Shown here one piece after another: positions 50,116 to 59,064 of a DNA stretch of 64,000 bases. The translations under genes were made by a program, and so were the position numbers. Within the stretch, counting starts at the first letter, position 1. Each line of letters begins with the position of its first letter. Under the pieces are notes generated by a model, which worked only from the letters and a program-made list of their open reading frames with translations, was not told the origin of the DNA and made no database searches. Location: assembly GCA_949282385.1 (NCBI GenBank), contig CASDOP010000009.1, forward strand, positions 1-64,000, in the 5' to 3' direction. The DNA comes from an uncultured Clostridia bacterium (lineage in GTDB: Bacteria > Bacillota > Clostridia > Christensenellales > Borkfalkiaceae).

Positions 50116-51021
50116 TCAATATTTTGTGATTTTTACGGAAACTATCTTTAAAGGCATGCTCGTTACGACGTAATCGTCGACGTTGGTGTATCTGTCGCCT
50201 ATTATCTGGTCGTACAGGTCAATTTCGACATCCTCAACCTTAATCGTAAAGTTGGAATGCGACGAAGTGTAGCTTGTTATAGCCGACTGCAGATCGGAAA
50301 GGGGCGTCGTATCGGTAAGCTGAGCGAACACGCAATATTTGCTGTCCGCGTCCGTGCTGCTGCCTACCTGAATGGAAAACATGCTTGTAGCGCTGTGCTG
50401 ACCGTATTCGGCGAGAATGGGCATGTCGTTGCCGTTCTTGTTGAGATAGATGATGTCGCTCTTTTCGAGGTCCTTGGACGAATAGAACATTCTGAGCGCG
50501 CCGTATGAGCCGGTAAGCGCACCGTTTTCGATGACGTGCGTTTCGCCCGCCTCGCATATGAGGGTGGGAAGCGCGTCGCGGTACTGTCCGTCGAGGTAAT
50601 CGCGGTATACGGAAGGCGTGAGTCTGCCTGCGGTAAACAGGTCGTAGTACTGCTTTTCCTTGGAGTTAGCCTCGAAGTAAGCCTTCATGGTGCTTTCGCC
50701 GTCTTCGAAGTCGGCTTCGTAGGTGCTTTCGTAGTTTGCGCCGTTATAGGAATATCCGCCGCCGTACCAATAGTCGGACGCGTAGTCGTGAATTATGGTA
50801 TCGTTATAAAATCCCGCGTCGGCAAGCTCGATGAAGTGCTGAACGGTCTGGGGATACATGTTGCGGTACATCTTATATTTGAGTTCGTAAGTCGTACCGT
50901 TGAATTCTATTGTAATTACTGCTTCGGGGTGGTCGGAGGTGCAGCCCGACATGAGGGGAACCGACACGGCAACCGCCGCAAGCGCAGCCAATGCTGCAGC
51001 GCGCTTTATAAACTTTTTCAT
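50116..51021 (-). CDS. Cyclophilin-type peptidyl-prolyl isomerase-like lipoprotein
   Basis: A 301-residue lipoprotein (lipobox MSGC, Cys27). The mature start (EAVITIEFNGTTYELKYKMYRNMYPQTVQHFIELADAGFYNDTIIHDYASDYWYGGGY) follows the cyclophilin pattern of acidic strand, P-x-TVxxFxxLxxxGFY and H. The core of a cyclophilin is interrupted by a long insert (about 90-180), with the closing part (FSIQVGSSTDADSKYCVFAQLTD) further on. It may help fold exported proteins. Insertions and several changed active-site residues make catalysis uncertain. It lies downstream of rplL, but a strong terminator separates them. Confidence 0.75.
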   Translation of the reverse strand: MKKFIKRAAALAALAAVAVSVPLMSGCTSDHPEAVITIEFNGTTYELKYKMYRNMYPQTVQHFIELADAGFYNDTIIHDYASDYWYGGGYSYNGANYESTYEADFEDGESTMKAYFEANSKEKQYYDLFTAGRLTPSVYRDYLDGQYRDALPTLICEAGETHVIENGALTGSYGALRMFYSSKDLEKSDIIYLNKNGNDMPILAEYGQHSATSMFSIQVGSSTDADSKYCVFAQLTDTTPLSDLQSAITSYTSSHSNFTIKVEDVEIDLYDQIIGDRYTNVDDYVVTSMPLKIVSVKITKY

Positions 51022-51169
51022 ACAATAATCCTTTTAAAAGTTTGCCTTTTAATTTTACAAGTTTACACATTAACAGTCAAGCGTTTTTGTGCGGCATTGG
51101 ATATTTATCATGCGCTTTTCACAGCAAAACGTGGCAATATGCAGCAAAAATGAGAAAAAAGTGCAATAA

Positions 51170-51197
51170 AATACGCGCAGCGTGCGCTGCGCGTATT
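51170..51197. terminator. Terminator of the rplJ-rplL operon
   Basis: AATACGCGCAGCG (51170-51182) pairs with CGCTGCGCGTATT (51185-51197), loop TG; the minus-strand continuation is TTTATTGC. Confidence 0.82.
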
Positions 51198-51219
51198 GTA
51201 AACGGGTTTTATAAATAAA

Positions 51220-51600
51220 TTATTCAGCAACTGCGGTTGCGCCTGCAGCCTTGAGGTCAGCAACGATCTTGTCTGCTTCTTCCTTAGCAACATTCTCTTT
51301 GAGAACGCCGCCCTTTTCAACTGCCTGCTTAGCTTCAACGAGGCCGAGACCGGTGAATGCGCGAACGACTTTGATAACGTCGATCTTCTTAGCGCCTGCG
51401 TCCTTGAGAACGATGTTGAATTCGGTCTTTTCTTCAGCTGCGGGAGCTGCTGCTGCAGCGCCTGCTGCGGGTGCAGCTGCTACTGCTACGGGAGCTGCTG
51501 CGCTTACGCCGAATTCTTCTTCAAGTGCTTTTACGAGTTCGTTGAGTTCGAGAACGGTCATGGATTTGATTTCTTCGATAAATTTCTGTACGTCTGCCAT
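51220..51600 (-). CDS. rplL: 50S ribosomal protein L7/L12
   Basis: A 126-residue protein: an N-terminal dimerisation helix ([29 protein letters not shown]), an alanine-rich hinge (about 35-55), and the globular C-terminal domain ([42 protein letters not shown]). It forms the ribosomal stalk that recruits translation factors. It follows rplJ by 90 bp. rpoB, often next in Clostridia, is not here. Confidence 0.97.
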   Translation of the reverse strand: MADVQKFIEEIKSMTVLELNELVKALEEEFGVSAAAPVAVAAAPAAGAAAAAPAAEEKTEFNIVLKDAGAKKIDVIKVVRAFTGLGLVEAKQAVEKGGVLKENVAKEEADKIVADLKAAGATAVAE

Positions 51601-51689
51601 TTTTATAATCTCCTGAAAATTTTTTTTAATTTATTGTGCGTATCCTGTTTGCGGCCGGACGCCCGCCGATACCCTGCTTAAAATTGAAT

Positions 51690-52214
51690 TTAAGCTTCTT
51701 TGCTCTGTGCAATACCGTTGAGTACGCGAACAATTCCAGACACGAGGTTGGAAAGTACACCCGCGAAGTTTGACACAGGAGCCTGCATCGAGCCGAGCAT
51801 CTTTGCGATGAGTTCTTCTTTCGAAGGCATCGTTGCAAGTGCTTTTACGCCCGCTTTGTCTACATACGCGTTATCCACGAAAGCGCTCTTTAATACGACT
51901 TTGTTTTCGTAATCTTTCGCAGCGGCTACCATAGCCTTTGCCGCGCCGGTTTCGTCTGCGCCGAATGCGATTGCCGTGGGACCGTTGAGGTCTGCATCGA
52001 ACATATCGTAGCCGAGTTCGTTGAATGCCTTGCGGACAAGGGTGTTTTTGTAAACCTTGTATTCGCAGTTAGCCTTCTTGCACTTGTTGCGCAGTTCGGA
52101 AACTTCTGCAACGGTCAGACCGTTGTAATCTACGAAAACTACAGACTTGGAAGCCTTAATCTTTTCGACGATTTCCTGAACAACTACTTTTTTTGCTTCA
52201 AAGTTAGCTGACAA
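51690..52214 (-). CDS. rplJ: 50S ribosomal protein L10
   Basis: I start at the TTG at 52214, which sits 7 bp after GGGAGGT and gives the usual L10 beginning (SANFEAKKVVVQEIVEKIKASKSVVFVDYNGLTVAEVSELRNKCK). The longer frame to 52259 would run into the leader. About 174 residues, normal length. L10 binds 23S rRNA and L12 dimers, and represses its own mRNA through the leader upstream. Confidence 0.95.
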   Translation of the reverse strand: MSANFEAKKVVVQEIVEKIKASKSVVFVDYNGLTVAEVSELRNKCKKANCEYKVYKNTLVRKAFNELGYDMFDADLNGPTAIAFGADETGAAKAMVAAAKDYENKVVLKSAFVDNAYVDKAGVKALATMPSKEELIAKMLGSMQAPVSNFAGVLSNLVSGIVRVLNGIAQSKEA

Positions 52215-52227
52215 ATTATTTACCTCC

Positions 52228-52374
52228 CGTTTTATTTTGCAATTAAAAAATCCTTGCACCGCACGGGTACAAGGACAAAATATCGCTTTAACACTTTGTT
52301 CTTACTACCTCGGCAAGAAATTAAGGAAAAATTTCCACTTGCTGTCTGCGGCGTAAATCAATTTTTACTCGAAT
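52228..52374 (-). ncRNA. Ribosomal L10 leader
   Basis: The transcript before rplJ contains the conserved CTTGCCGAGGTAGTAAGAACAAAG stretch of L10 leaders (given here only in part: TTGCCGAGGTAGTAAG), followed by a hairpin CCTTG...CAAGG and a run of T, near 52240-52275, that acts as a terminator/attenuator. L10 binding to the leader controls rplJL expression. Confidence 0.85.
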
Positions 52375-52403
52375 ATTATATAAATTATGCGCGCGCTTGT
52401 CAA
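52375..52403 (-). promoter_or_regulatory. rplJL promoter
   Basis: Minus strand TTGACA (52403-52398), 17-bp spacer, TATAAT (52380-52375), a perfect consensus. Confidence 0.9.
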
Positions 52404-52471
52404 CTCGTTTGCGGGCGCTTGCGACGCATTTTTTTATAATTTTTTAAAATTGCGCAACATTTTGCGCCTTT

Positions 52472-52903
52472 TTACTTGAGAAGTTCGGGCAGAACGGACA
52501 AATCGAGCTTCCAAGCGGGTATTTTGTTCCTGCGGCGGTGAGCTTCGTTCGCCTCGCCGAGCGCCTTGCGGTATTCGGCATAGGTACAGCCGTTGACCTT
52601 CATGAAGTGCGCCTCCGCCTCCCTCTCCCCGCCCGTAAGCTGCGTTCTGCCGATGTGAATGACGGCGTGGCACCTGCGGCAGACGGCTATGACGCCCTCA
52701 AGTTTCTGAACGGCGTTTTCTTCGTCGTAAGACCACACTTCGTGCGCTTCGAGCCGCTTTTCAGGCGAAAGACAAATCATGCACCGTCCGCCCGCGCGGG
52801 CGTACGCCTTTTTTCTTATTATGTCCCAGCCGCTGGGCGGCAGAAGGGAACGCAGGTTGGAATACCAGCAGCTGTCGGGAACGAGTTCGAACTTAAGCTT
52901 CAT
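52472..52903 (-). CDS. HNH-type putative endonuclease
   Basis: Started at the ATG at 52903 (MKLKFELVPDSCWYSNLRSLL), where a normal domain begins; the frame is open to 52984. The 143-residue protein has a zinc-ribbon HNH layout: GGRCMICLSPEKRLEAHEVWSYDEENAVQKLEGVIAVCRRCHAVIHIGRT, with CxxC...CxxC and EAHEVW as the histidine motif. Standalone HNH proteins of this type occur in Firmicutes, and their substrate is unknown. It lies alone between the L10 promoter and a divergent SPFH gene. Confidence 0.78.
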   Translation of the reverse strand: MKLKFELVPDSCWYSNLRSLLPPSGWDIIRKKAYARAGGRCMICLSPEKRLEAHEVWSYDEENAVQKLEGVIAVCRRCHAVIHIGRTQLTGGEREAEAHFMKVNGCTYAEYRKALGEANEAHRRRNKIPAWKLDLSVLPELLK

Positions 52904-53023
52904 GCCTTTATTATACCACGCCCTGCGCCCGCGCGCAAACGCGATTGCAGAATTTTTGCATATTGACAATACATGCCGCGTCAATTATAATGATTGCAGT
53001 ATAACAACATGAGGTGAAAATTC

Positions 53024-53962
53024 ATGAACGATAATGTAACCGAAAAGCAGATTAAGGGCGTAAACGGCTGGCTTGCGCTCGCAATTATCATATTATCATT
53101 CGCCGCGTCCGTCGCAGTAGCAATAATCGGCATATCTATGCTTACAACGACGGAAAACACGGGTTTTATAGGCGTGGTGCTGCTGGGCATAATAATGTTT
53201 GTCATCTGCGCCATATGCGCGAACGGATTTAAAATAATATCGCCCAACGAAGCGATAGTTCTCACATTTTTCGGAAAGTATCACGGCACGCTGAAAAGGG
53301 ACGGATTTTTCTTTGTGAACCCCCTCTGTACCGCCGTAAGCCCCGTAAATACGCTCGCGGGCGGACTTATCGGAAGAAAAAAGCTCAGCCTTAAGGCAAT
53401 GACTTTGAACAACGAAAAACAGAAAGTCAACGACGAAGAGGGCAACCCCATAGAGATAGGCGTAGTCGTCATCTGGCGCATAGTCGACACCGCAAAGGCG
53501 GTTTTTGCGGTGGAAAATTACTCCACTTACATCTCCACCCAGACGGACAGCGCGATAAGACAGGTTGCGAGGCAGTACCCCTACGACGTGTCCGACAACG
53601 GCGACGAAAAGTCGCTACGCGGCTCTTCGCAGGAAATTGCAAACATATTGAAAGCCGAACTTCAGGAACGCGTGAACATGGCGGGACTGGAAATACTGGA
53701 AGCGCGCATTTCCAACCTCGCTTACGCGCCCGAAATCGCCGCGGCTATGCTGCAGAGACAGCAGGCGGCGGCAATCATTGCGGCAAGGCAGAAGATTGTG
53801 GACGGCGCCGTTTCGATGGTGGATATGGCGCTGAAAAAGCTGTCCGATAACAAAGTATGCGAGCTTGACGACGAGAGAAAGGCGGCTATGGTGTCCAATC
53901 TTTTAGTTGTGCTGTGCGGCAACAAGGACGCCCAGCCCATAGTCAACAGCGGTTCTGTATGA
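53024..53962 (+). CDS. SPFH/Band 7 family membrane protein
   Basis: A 312-residue protein: two N-terminal membrane helices (about 15-38, 47-68), then the SPFH core (ISPNEAIVLTFFGKYHGTLKRDGFFFVNPL, EIGVVVIWRIVDTAKAVFAVENYSTYISTQTDSAIRQVARQYPYDVS) and an alanine-rich coiled C-terminus (LQRQQAAAIIAARQKIVDGAVSMVDMALKKL). Such proteins form rings or scaffolds in membrane microdomains. In many Firmicutes a small gene follows directly; here there is none on this strand. A GAGGTG site precedes the ATG. Confidence 0.9.
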   Translation: MNDNVTEKQIKGVNGWLALAIIILSFAASVAVAIIGISMLTTTENTGFIGVVLLGIIMFVICAICANGFKIISPNEAIVLTFFGKYHGTLKRDGFFFVNPLCTAVSPVNTLAGGLIGRKKLSLKAMTLNNEKQKVNDEEGNPIEIGVVVIWRIVDTAKAVFAVENYSTYISTQTDSAIRQVARQYPYDVSDNGDEKSLRGSSQEIANILKAELQERVNMAGLEILEARISNLAYAPEIAAAMLQRQQAAAIIAARQKIVDGAVSMVDMALKKLSDNKVCELDDERKAAMVSNLLVVLCGNKDAQPIVNSGSV

Positions 53963-54015
53963 TTAGAGCCTGACGGGCATGCCACGTCCGCGCCGATACT
54001 CTTAAAGCTAATTGT

Positions 54016-54090
54016 CGCGGCGCTTGCGCCGCGGCATTTTCACGCTGAATATACCAAAAAAGGAGCGGCTGAGGCAAATGCCTCAGCCGC
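54016..54090. terminator. Two hairpins after the SPFH gene
   Basis: GCGGCGC/GCGCCGC near 54016-54034 and GCGGCTGAGGCA (54065-54076) with TGCCTCAGCCGC (54079-54090). They end the SPFH gene and, on the other strand, the small gene at 54134-54274. Confidence 0.7.
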
Positions 54091-54133
54091 CGCAATGTTA
54101 TTTGGTTGTTTCGCTTTACAGCCCGCTTAATTT

Positions 54134-54274
54134 TCAGTCCCTGTTGTACTGCGCGTGAAAGCGCTTTATTTCCTCTTCGTCTGTGGAAATGTGCTGCAGC
54201 GCACCCGTAAATTCGTTTGCGCTTACAGTCTCTTCGGCTATATCCGTAAATTTATTTTTGTGCTTGTTCTTCAT
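54134..54274 (-). CDS. Hypothetical small protein
   Basis: 46 residues: MKNKHKNKFTDIAEETVSAN then EFTGALQHISTDEEEIKRFHAQYNRD, charged and probably helical with no membrane segment. There is no good ribosome binding site, but the frame is clean, ends in a bona fide stop and is followed by a terminator hairpin. The family is unknown. Confidence 0.5.
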   Translation of the reverse strand: MKNKHKNKFTDIAEETVSANEFTGALQHISTDEEEIKRFHAQYNRD

Positions 54275-54311
54275 GCAATTATTATCGGAAATTTTTTACG
54301 TTTTTATTCGC

Positions 54312-54347
54312 GCCCTCCGCATGATTGCGCGCAATCATGCGGAGGGC
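54312..54347. repeat. Perfect 36-bp palindrome
   Basis: GCCCTCCGCATGATTGCG (54312-54329) is followed at once by its exact reverse complement (54330-54347). It has no T-run and no adjacent gene start. It could be a strong bidirectional terminator-like stem or a binding site for a dimeric protein. Confidence 0.65.
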
Positions 54348-54456
54348 ATGCGCTGAAAAACACACCATTTTATAAATAAATGAGGGTTGCGCAGGACATA
54401 TTAAAGCTTCTGGCGCAAAAGGGTGCGATACTATGTGTCTGAAAAGCATTAAAAAA

Positions 54457-54486
54457 TGCCGCCTCGGGCGAATTGCCCGAAGCGGC
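54457..54486. terminator. Terminator downstream of the 54499-55650 gene
   Basis: TGCCGCCTCGGGC (54457-54469) pairs with GCCCGAAGCGGCA (to 54486), followed on the minus strand by TTTTTTAATG. Confidence 0.82.
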
Positions 54487-54498
54487 ACCTCTTTAAAA

Positions 54499-55650
54499 TC
54501 AATTGTTTGAAAGCGAATATATAATGTTAATTTCAATATTGGCATTGCCTACAATATCCTGTTGAGCCTGACTGATTGTGTCGGAGGTGAGAATAAATTC
54601 TTCGGTACTTCCGTTTATAGTTACATAAAGTATGCTTCCTTCAATACTGTACACTCCGTACATAGTATATCCCTGAATAGTATATGAGCAGGAAGTATCG
54701 TTTGTGAAAGTAAAATACGAACCTTCACCTATCATATTGTTCATGCTTATCACTTCGTCAATTTCCGCCTGCGTTAAATCGCCCGACAAAACCTCCACTT
54801 CCGTGCCGTAGAATGAAAAGACTTTTCCCGACAGTGTGGTAGAGGGAATTTCCGGCATTGACCCGTTTTCTTCAAGGGTATATTCCATGGTAAGATAAAT
54901 GCCAGTTACGTCGCCCATAAGAATTTCGTCCGACTTGATGATTTTGTTTCCTTCGAGGATAAAATCTTCGTTATCGTTCTCTAATGTTATGGTGATTGTA
55001 TTTGCCGCAAAGGCATAATTGCCCGTCATTATGTTGCCGCCAAGACTGACGACGCAGACGCTTTCGTCGTAAAACGCAAGGTATGCGCCTTCAACCATGA
55101 CGCTGAACTGGCTTTCCAGATCGGCGATCTCTGCCTGCGACAAATTGCCCGTCATATCTTCGATTTTTACATCGCTCACATAGAAAATTTTGTTCGCGAG
55201 AGAGGTAATTTGTCCGTCGGGGTTATCTGGTCCGTCGGGATTTTCGGGCGTTACGCTCTGCTCTGTCTGCTTAAATTTAACCGTCGCGACAAAACTTTCT
55301 TTTTGCATTTTGTACTCAATGGCATTTCCGTTGACGGTAAACTCGTTTTTAAGACCGCTTAAATCGATATTGATTTTGTTGCCATCCTGGGTGTATGTGC
55401 CTTTGGTAACGTTGCTGCCCTGGCTTACTGTAACGCTGCCGTCTGTATCGAAAGAAATCTGCATGCCTGCGTACATCCCTTCCAGATTTTCAGACACATC
55501 GGCGTTCTCCTGTTCGGTGCCGCCCGTTACGGTTATGCTTTCAAACACATATGTATTGCCCTCTACGCTCGTCGTGCCTCAACCTGAAAAGGCTCATGCC
55601 GCAAAAATCATGCACAGCGCAAGAACGATACAGGAAATAACTTTTTTCAT
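54499..55650 (-). pseudogene. Lipocalin-like lipoprotein gene with two in-frame TGA codons in the signal peptide
   Basis: ATG at 55650 follows AAGGAGC and a consensus-type promoter. The frame reads MKKVISCIVLALCMIFAA, TGA (55594-55596), AFSG, TGA (55579-55581), GTTSVEGNTYVFES and then on without further stops to 54499. The second TGA falls exactly where the lipobox cysteine (SG-C) should be. Downstream are three similar beta-rich lipocalin-like modules with NKIFYVSDVKIEDMTGNLSQAEIADLES and related repeats. Either the gene is inactivated or TGA is read through. TGA is a normal stop elsewhere in the window. A GTG at 55548 has no ribosome binding site. Confidence 0.75.
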
Positions 55651-55690
55651 CTCAATGCTCCTTTATAATAAATTGGTTTTATTGAATACA

Positions 55691-55719
55691 TTAATAATAT
55701 CGCGGACAATATTTGTCAA
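55691..55719 (-). promoter_or_regulatory. Promoter of the TGA-interrupted lipoprotein gene
   Basis: Minus strand TTGACA (55719-55714), 17-bp spacer, TATTAA (55696-55691), about 40 bp before the ATG at 55650. Confidence 0.6.
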
Positions 55720-56085
55720 TACCGACGAGAAGCAATTAACTTTTTCCGACGCGCGGTCGCATTATCTCACACGCAAAACCCTGACGGGGCAAAAAATTAA
55801 TTGCCCCGCACATATGCCGCGGCGAAATAAACTGCGCCTTATGTCCGCACAAACTATACCCGCGCGGAAACTTCTGCGCGGAATATAATTTGCAGGCATT
55901 TTTAAGACGGCAATCGTTGAGGCGCGCATTGTCTGTTTATGGCAAAATCAAGCGCCGCGCCAATCCTTTTACATTTATTTTAAGCGCACCCCCCTAATCT
56001 CTTTACGCACATATAGCCCTCATTGTGTTTACAGGCATACATTTTAAGCGCACCCCCCCCCCAATGCGTTTACGGGCATAATTAT
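55720..56085. repeat. Gene-free stretch with two 64-bp repeats and a C10 run
   Basis: ATTTTAAGCGCACCCCC occurs at 55977 and 56041 with similar following sequence (TTTACNNNCATA), giving two units 64 bp apart. The second holds ten C in a row (56053-56062). Several small GC hairpins occur upstream. No coding sequence is supported. Confidence 0.6.
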
Positions 56086-56119
56086 AGCGCCCCGCGCGGA
56101 AACTTCCGCGCGGGGCGCT
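56086..56119. terminator. Terminator of the ribosomal alpha operon
   Basis: AGCGCCCCGCGCGGAA (56086-56101) pairs with TTCCGCGCGGGGCGCT (56104-56119), a 16-bp perfect stem about 20 bp after the rplQ stop. Confidence 0.88.
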
Positions 56120-56136
56120 TTTGAATGCCTTATCGA

Positions 56137-56643
56137 TTAAACAAGCTCAATGATTGCTTCTTCGGCACCGTCGCCGCGGCGCTGACCGAGCAGGTAGATG
56201 CGGGTGTAACCGCCGCCCTGACCTACTTCTTCCTTGCGCTGAGCGTACTTGGGAGCAATTTCATTGAACAGCTTTTCCATGAGGGGATGCTTTACGTCCT
56301 GGGTGCGAGCCTTGAACTCGGACTTCTTTTCGTTGAAGCCCTTAACCTCCTGAAGGTCGCGAAGCTTTGCCATGATGGCGCGGCGCGCCGCGAGCTTTTT
56401 GGGGCTGTCCTTGATAACCTTTACCGTAACTTCCTTACCCTTGCTGTCCGTCTTTACGACTTCCTTTTCCTCGTTGAGGTCATAGGTATTGATTGCTTTG
56501 GTGATTATCTTTTCAACGTAGGGCTGAAGCTCTTTTGCTTTTGCCTGCGTGGTTGTTATTTTGCCGTACCACAGAAGCTCGGAAGCCTGGTTCCTGAGCA
56601 TTGCGTTTCTCTGTTCTGACGTTCTTCCTAATTTACCGGGCAT
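56137..56643 (-). CDS. rplQ: 50S ribosomal protein L17
   Basis: A 168-residue protein: KLGRTSEQRNAMLRNQASELLWYGKITTTQAKAKELQPYVEKIITKA at the N-terminus and KLFNEIAPKYAQRKEEVGQGGGYTRIYLLGQRRGDGAEEAIIEL at the C-terminus are standard L17. A roughly 50-residue insert (about 53-105, rich in lysine and glutamate) lies between them, making it longer than the usual 110-130. Last gene of the operon. Confidence 0.95.
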   Translation of the reverse strand: MPGKLGRTSEQRNAMLRNQASELLWYGKITTTQAKAKELQPYVEKIITKAINTYDLNEEKEVVKTDSKGKEVTVKVIKDSPKKLAARRAIMAKLRDLQEVKGFNEKKSEFKARTQDVKHPLMEKLFNEIAPKYAQRKEEVGQGGGYTRIYLLGQRRGDGAEEAIIELV

Positions 56644-56649
56644 GATATT

Positions 56650-57603
56650 TTAGTCCTCCTTGTTTGATAATGAAAGACCATAGGACTGCAACTTCAATAT
56701 AACTTCGTCCAAAGACTTTCTGCCGAGGTTTCTTACCTTGAGCATTTCGTCTTCCGTCTTTCTGGTTAAATCTTCCACCGTGTGAATGTTGGCGCGTTTC
56801 AGGCAGTTGTACGAACGAACGGATAAATCCATATCCTCGATTGCCATGGCAAGTATCTTCTGCTGGCGGTCGTCTTCGTTCTTTACGAGTATGTCCATAT
56901 CCTTTATCGTATCCGAAAGGTCTACGAAGAGCGATATGTGGTCCTGCATGATTTTAGCCGCGAGCGAAACGATTTCCTTTGCGGAGAACGCTCCGTTCGT
57001 CCATACCTCCAGCGTGAGCTTGTCGTAGTCGGTGTTCTGTCCCACGCGGGTATTTTCCACGTTGTAGTTGACCTTCTTGACGGGCGTATATATGGAGTCG
57101 ATGGGAATATAGTCGATGAGTTCGGTGCGGGTATGATCCGCGCCCTTGTAGCCGCGTCCGCGACCGATGGTAATTTCCATGTCGATCTTGCCGCCCGCGT
57201 CTACTGTGCATATGTGCTGGTCGCCGTTGATTATTTCAATCTCGGCGTCCTGCGATATATCGCTCGCCTTGACTTCGCAGGGACCTTCCTTGTAGAGGTG
57301 AACAACCTTTACATAGTCCTTGTCGAGTATCTTGGTCTTGATTGCAAGCGATTTTAAGTTAAGGATAATCTCGGTTACGTCCTCCTTAACACCCGCAACT
57401 GCCGAAAACTCGTGCTTTACGGAACCATCTAAAAATCTGATGCCCTGTGCGGCTGCGCCGGGGAGCGCAGACAGGAGTATTCTTCTTAAGCAGTTGCCTA
57501 TTGTGAGACCGAAGCCCTTTTCGAGAGGTTCGACGACTATCCTGGAATAGGACTGGTCCTCGCTTTCTTCCACTTCGATTTTGGGCATATCCATTTCGAT
57601 CAT
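56650..57603 (-). CDS. rpoA: RNA polymerase alpha subunit
   Basis: A 317-residue protein: the N-terminal assembly domain ([64 protein letters not shown]) and C-terminal domain ([59 protein letters not shown]). It nucleates the RNA polymerase core and contacts activators and UP elements. Placed in the usual order after rpsD. Confidence 0.97.
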   Translation of the reverse strand: MIEMDMPKIEVEESEDQSYSRIVVEPLEKGFGLTIGNCLRRILLSALPGAAAQGIRFLDGSVKHEFSAVAGVKEDVTEIILNLKSLAIKTKILDKDYVKVVHLYKEGPCEVKASDISQDAEIEIINGDQHICTVDAGGKIDMEITIGRGRGYKGADHTRTELIDYIPIDSIYTPVKKVNYNVENTRVGQNTDYDKLTLEVWTNGAFSAKEIVSLAAKIMQDHISLFVDLSDTIKDMDILVKNEDDRQQKILAMAIEDMDLSVRSYNCLKRANIHTVEDLTRKTEDEMLKVRNLGRKSLDEVILKLQSYGLSLSNKED

Positions 57604-57630
57604 AAACTACCTCCTTAACTTAAATTGTGA

Positions 57631-58254
57631 TTACTTGGAGTACAATTCGACAATCATATGCTCGGCAATCTGGCTGTCGATGTCCTCTCTTACAGGAAGC
57701 GCTACAACTTTACCTTCGAGCTTTTCGGGGTTGAATTCCAGCCACTTGGGAAGGTTTGCAACCTTGGAAGCCTTTACTTCTTCAAAGTACTTGTTGGAAG
57801 CCTTGCTTTCCTTTACTGCAACTACGTCGCCTGCTTTGACGATGTAAGAGGGAATGTTGACCTTTTTGCCGTTGACGGTGAAATGCCCGTGGTTGACGAG
57901 CTGACGCGCCTGTGCGCGGCTTACGCATATACCCATTCTGTAGACTACGTTGTCCAGCCTTCTTTCGAGGAGGGAGAGCATATTTTCACCGGTTATGCCC
58001 TTCATGCGGTCTGCTTTTTCGTAATATGTTCTGAACTGTCCTTCCTGAACGCCGTAGATACGCTTAACCTTCTGCTTTTCGCGAAGCTGCTGGCCGTATT
58101 CGGAAACCTTCTTTCTGCCTGCACCGTGCGTGCCGGGAGCTACGGGACGTTTTTCGAAAGGGCATTTGCCGTTATAACATTTATCGCCCTTCAAAAAGAG
58201 CTTTGCGCCTTCTCTTCTGCAAAGGCGGCATTTTGCTTCTCTATAAGTTGCCAT
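57631..58254 (-). CDS. rpsD: 30S ribosomal protein S4
   Basis: A 207-residue protein of the zinc-binding type: [29 protein letters not shown], with four cysteines in the first 32 residues, then [48 protein letters not shown], the S4 RNA-binding domain. S4 starts 30S assembly at the 5' domain of 16S rRNA. Confidence 0.97.
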   Translation of the reverse strand: MATYREAKCRLCRREGAKLFLKGDKCYNGKCPFEKRPVAPGTHGAGRKKVSEYGQQLREKQKVKRIYGVQEGQFRTYYEKADRMKGITGENMLSLLERRLDNVVYRMGICVSRAQARQLVNHGHFTVNGKKVNIPSYIVKAGDVVAVKESKASNKYFEEVKASKVANLPKWLEFNPEKLEGKVVALPVREDIDSQIAEHMIVELYSK

Positions 58255-58272
58255 ATTCTGTTTCTCCTCCGA

Positions 58273-58674
58273 TTATACTCTTCTGCGCTTGGGGGGTCTG
58301 CAACCGTTGTGAGGAATGGGAGATACGTCGCTGATGAGCGAAATTTCTACTTCGCAAGCCGCGATTGCGCGGATTGCGGACTCTCTGCCCGCTCCGGGAC
58401 CCTTTACATATACTTCGACAGAGCGAAGTCCGTGTTCTTTTGCCGCTTTGACAGCCGTTTCGCATGCCATCTGTGCTGCGAAGGGCGTGCCCTTTCTGGA
58501 ACCCTTGAAGCCGAGTGCGCCCGCGCTCGACTGTGCGAGTGCGTTGCCCTGCATATCGGTTACGGTTACCAAAGTATTGTTGAAGGATGACTGAATGTGA
58601 ACCTGACCTTTGTCAACCTTTTTAAGCTCTTTGCGCTTTCTGGAAACTGTAGTTCTTTTAGTTGCTGCTGCCAT
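58273..58674 (-). CDS. rpsK: 30S ribosomal protein S11
   Basis: A 133-residue protein: [82 protein letters not shown] and the tail [19 protein letters not shown] platform protein of the 30S subunit near the decoding centre. Confidence 0.97.
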   Translation of the reverse strand: MAAATKRTTVSRKRKELKKVDKGQVHIQSSFNNTLVTVTDMQGNALAQSSAGALGFKGSRKGTPFAAQMACETAVKAAKEHGLRSVEVYVKGPGAGRESAIRAIAACEVEISLISDVSPIPHNGCRPPKRRRV

Positions 58675-58689
58675 TTTAAGTCCTCCCTA

Positions 58690-59064
58690 TTACTTTGCGC
58701 CCTTCTTCTTGGCTACCGTGCGGCGGGGACCCTTGCGGGTTCTCGCGTTTCTCTTGGTGGACTGGCCGCGTACGGGCAGACCCTTTCTGTGGCGGATGCC
58801 GCGGTACGAACCTATTTCCATGAGGCGCTTGATATTGAGCGATACTTCGCTGCGGAGTTCGCCCTCTACTCTGTAATTGTGGTCAATATATTCACGGAGC
58901 TTGGATACTGCTGTTTCGTCGAGATCCTTAACTCTCGTGTCGGGGTTGATACCGGTTGCGGCGAGTATCTTTTTGCTCGTCGTAAGACCGATACCGTAAA
59001 TGTAGGTTAAACCTATTTCTATTCTCTTTTCTCTGGGTAAATCTACACCGGCAATACGTGCCAT
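58690..59064 (-). CDS. rpsM: 30S ribosomal protein S13
   Basis: A 124-residue protein: [60 protein letters not shown], then [37 protein letters not shown]. It lies in the 30S head and bridges the subunits. It is separated from rpmJ by an unusually long gap of about 220 bp. Confidence 0.97.
   Translation of the reverse strand: MARIAGVDLPREKRIEIGLTYIYGIGLTTSKKILAATGINPDTRVKDLDETAVSKLREYIDHNYRVEGELRSEVSLNIKRLMEIGSYRGIRHRKGLPVRGQSTKRNARTRKGPRRTVAKKKGAK

Noticed and set aside
54499-55650. Genome-wide reassignment of TGA to an amino acid
   Set aside because: niaR, adk, nadB and rmlB end with TGA at family-typical lengths, several in ATGA overlaps, so TGA is a stop here.
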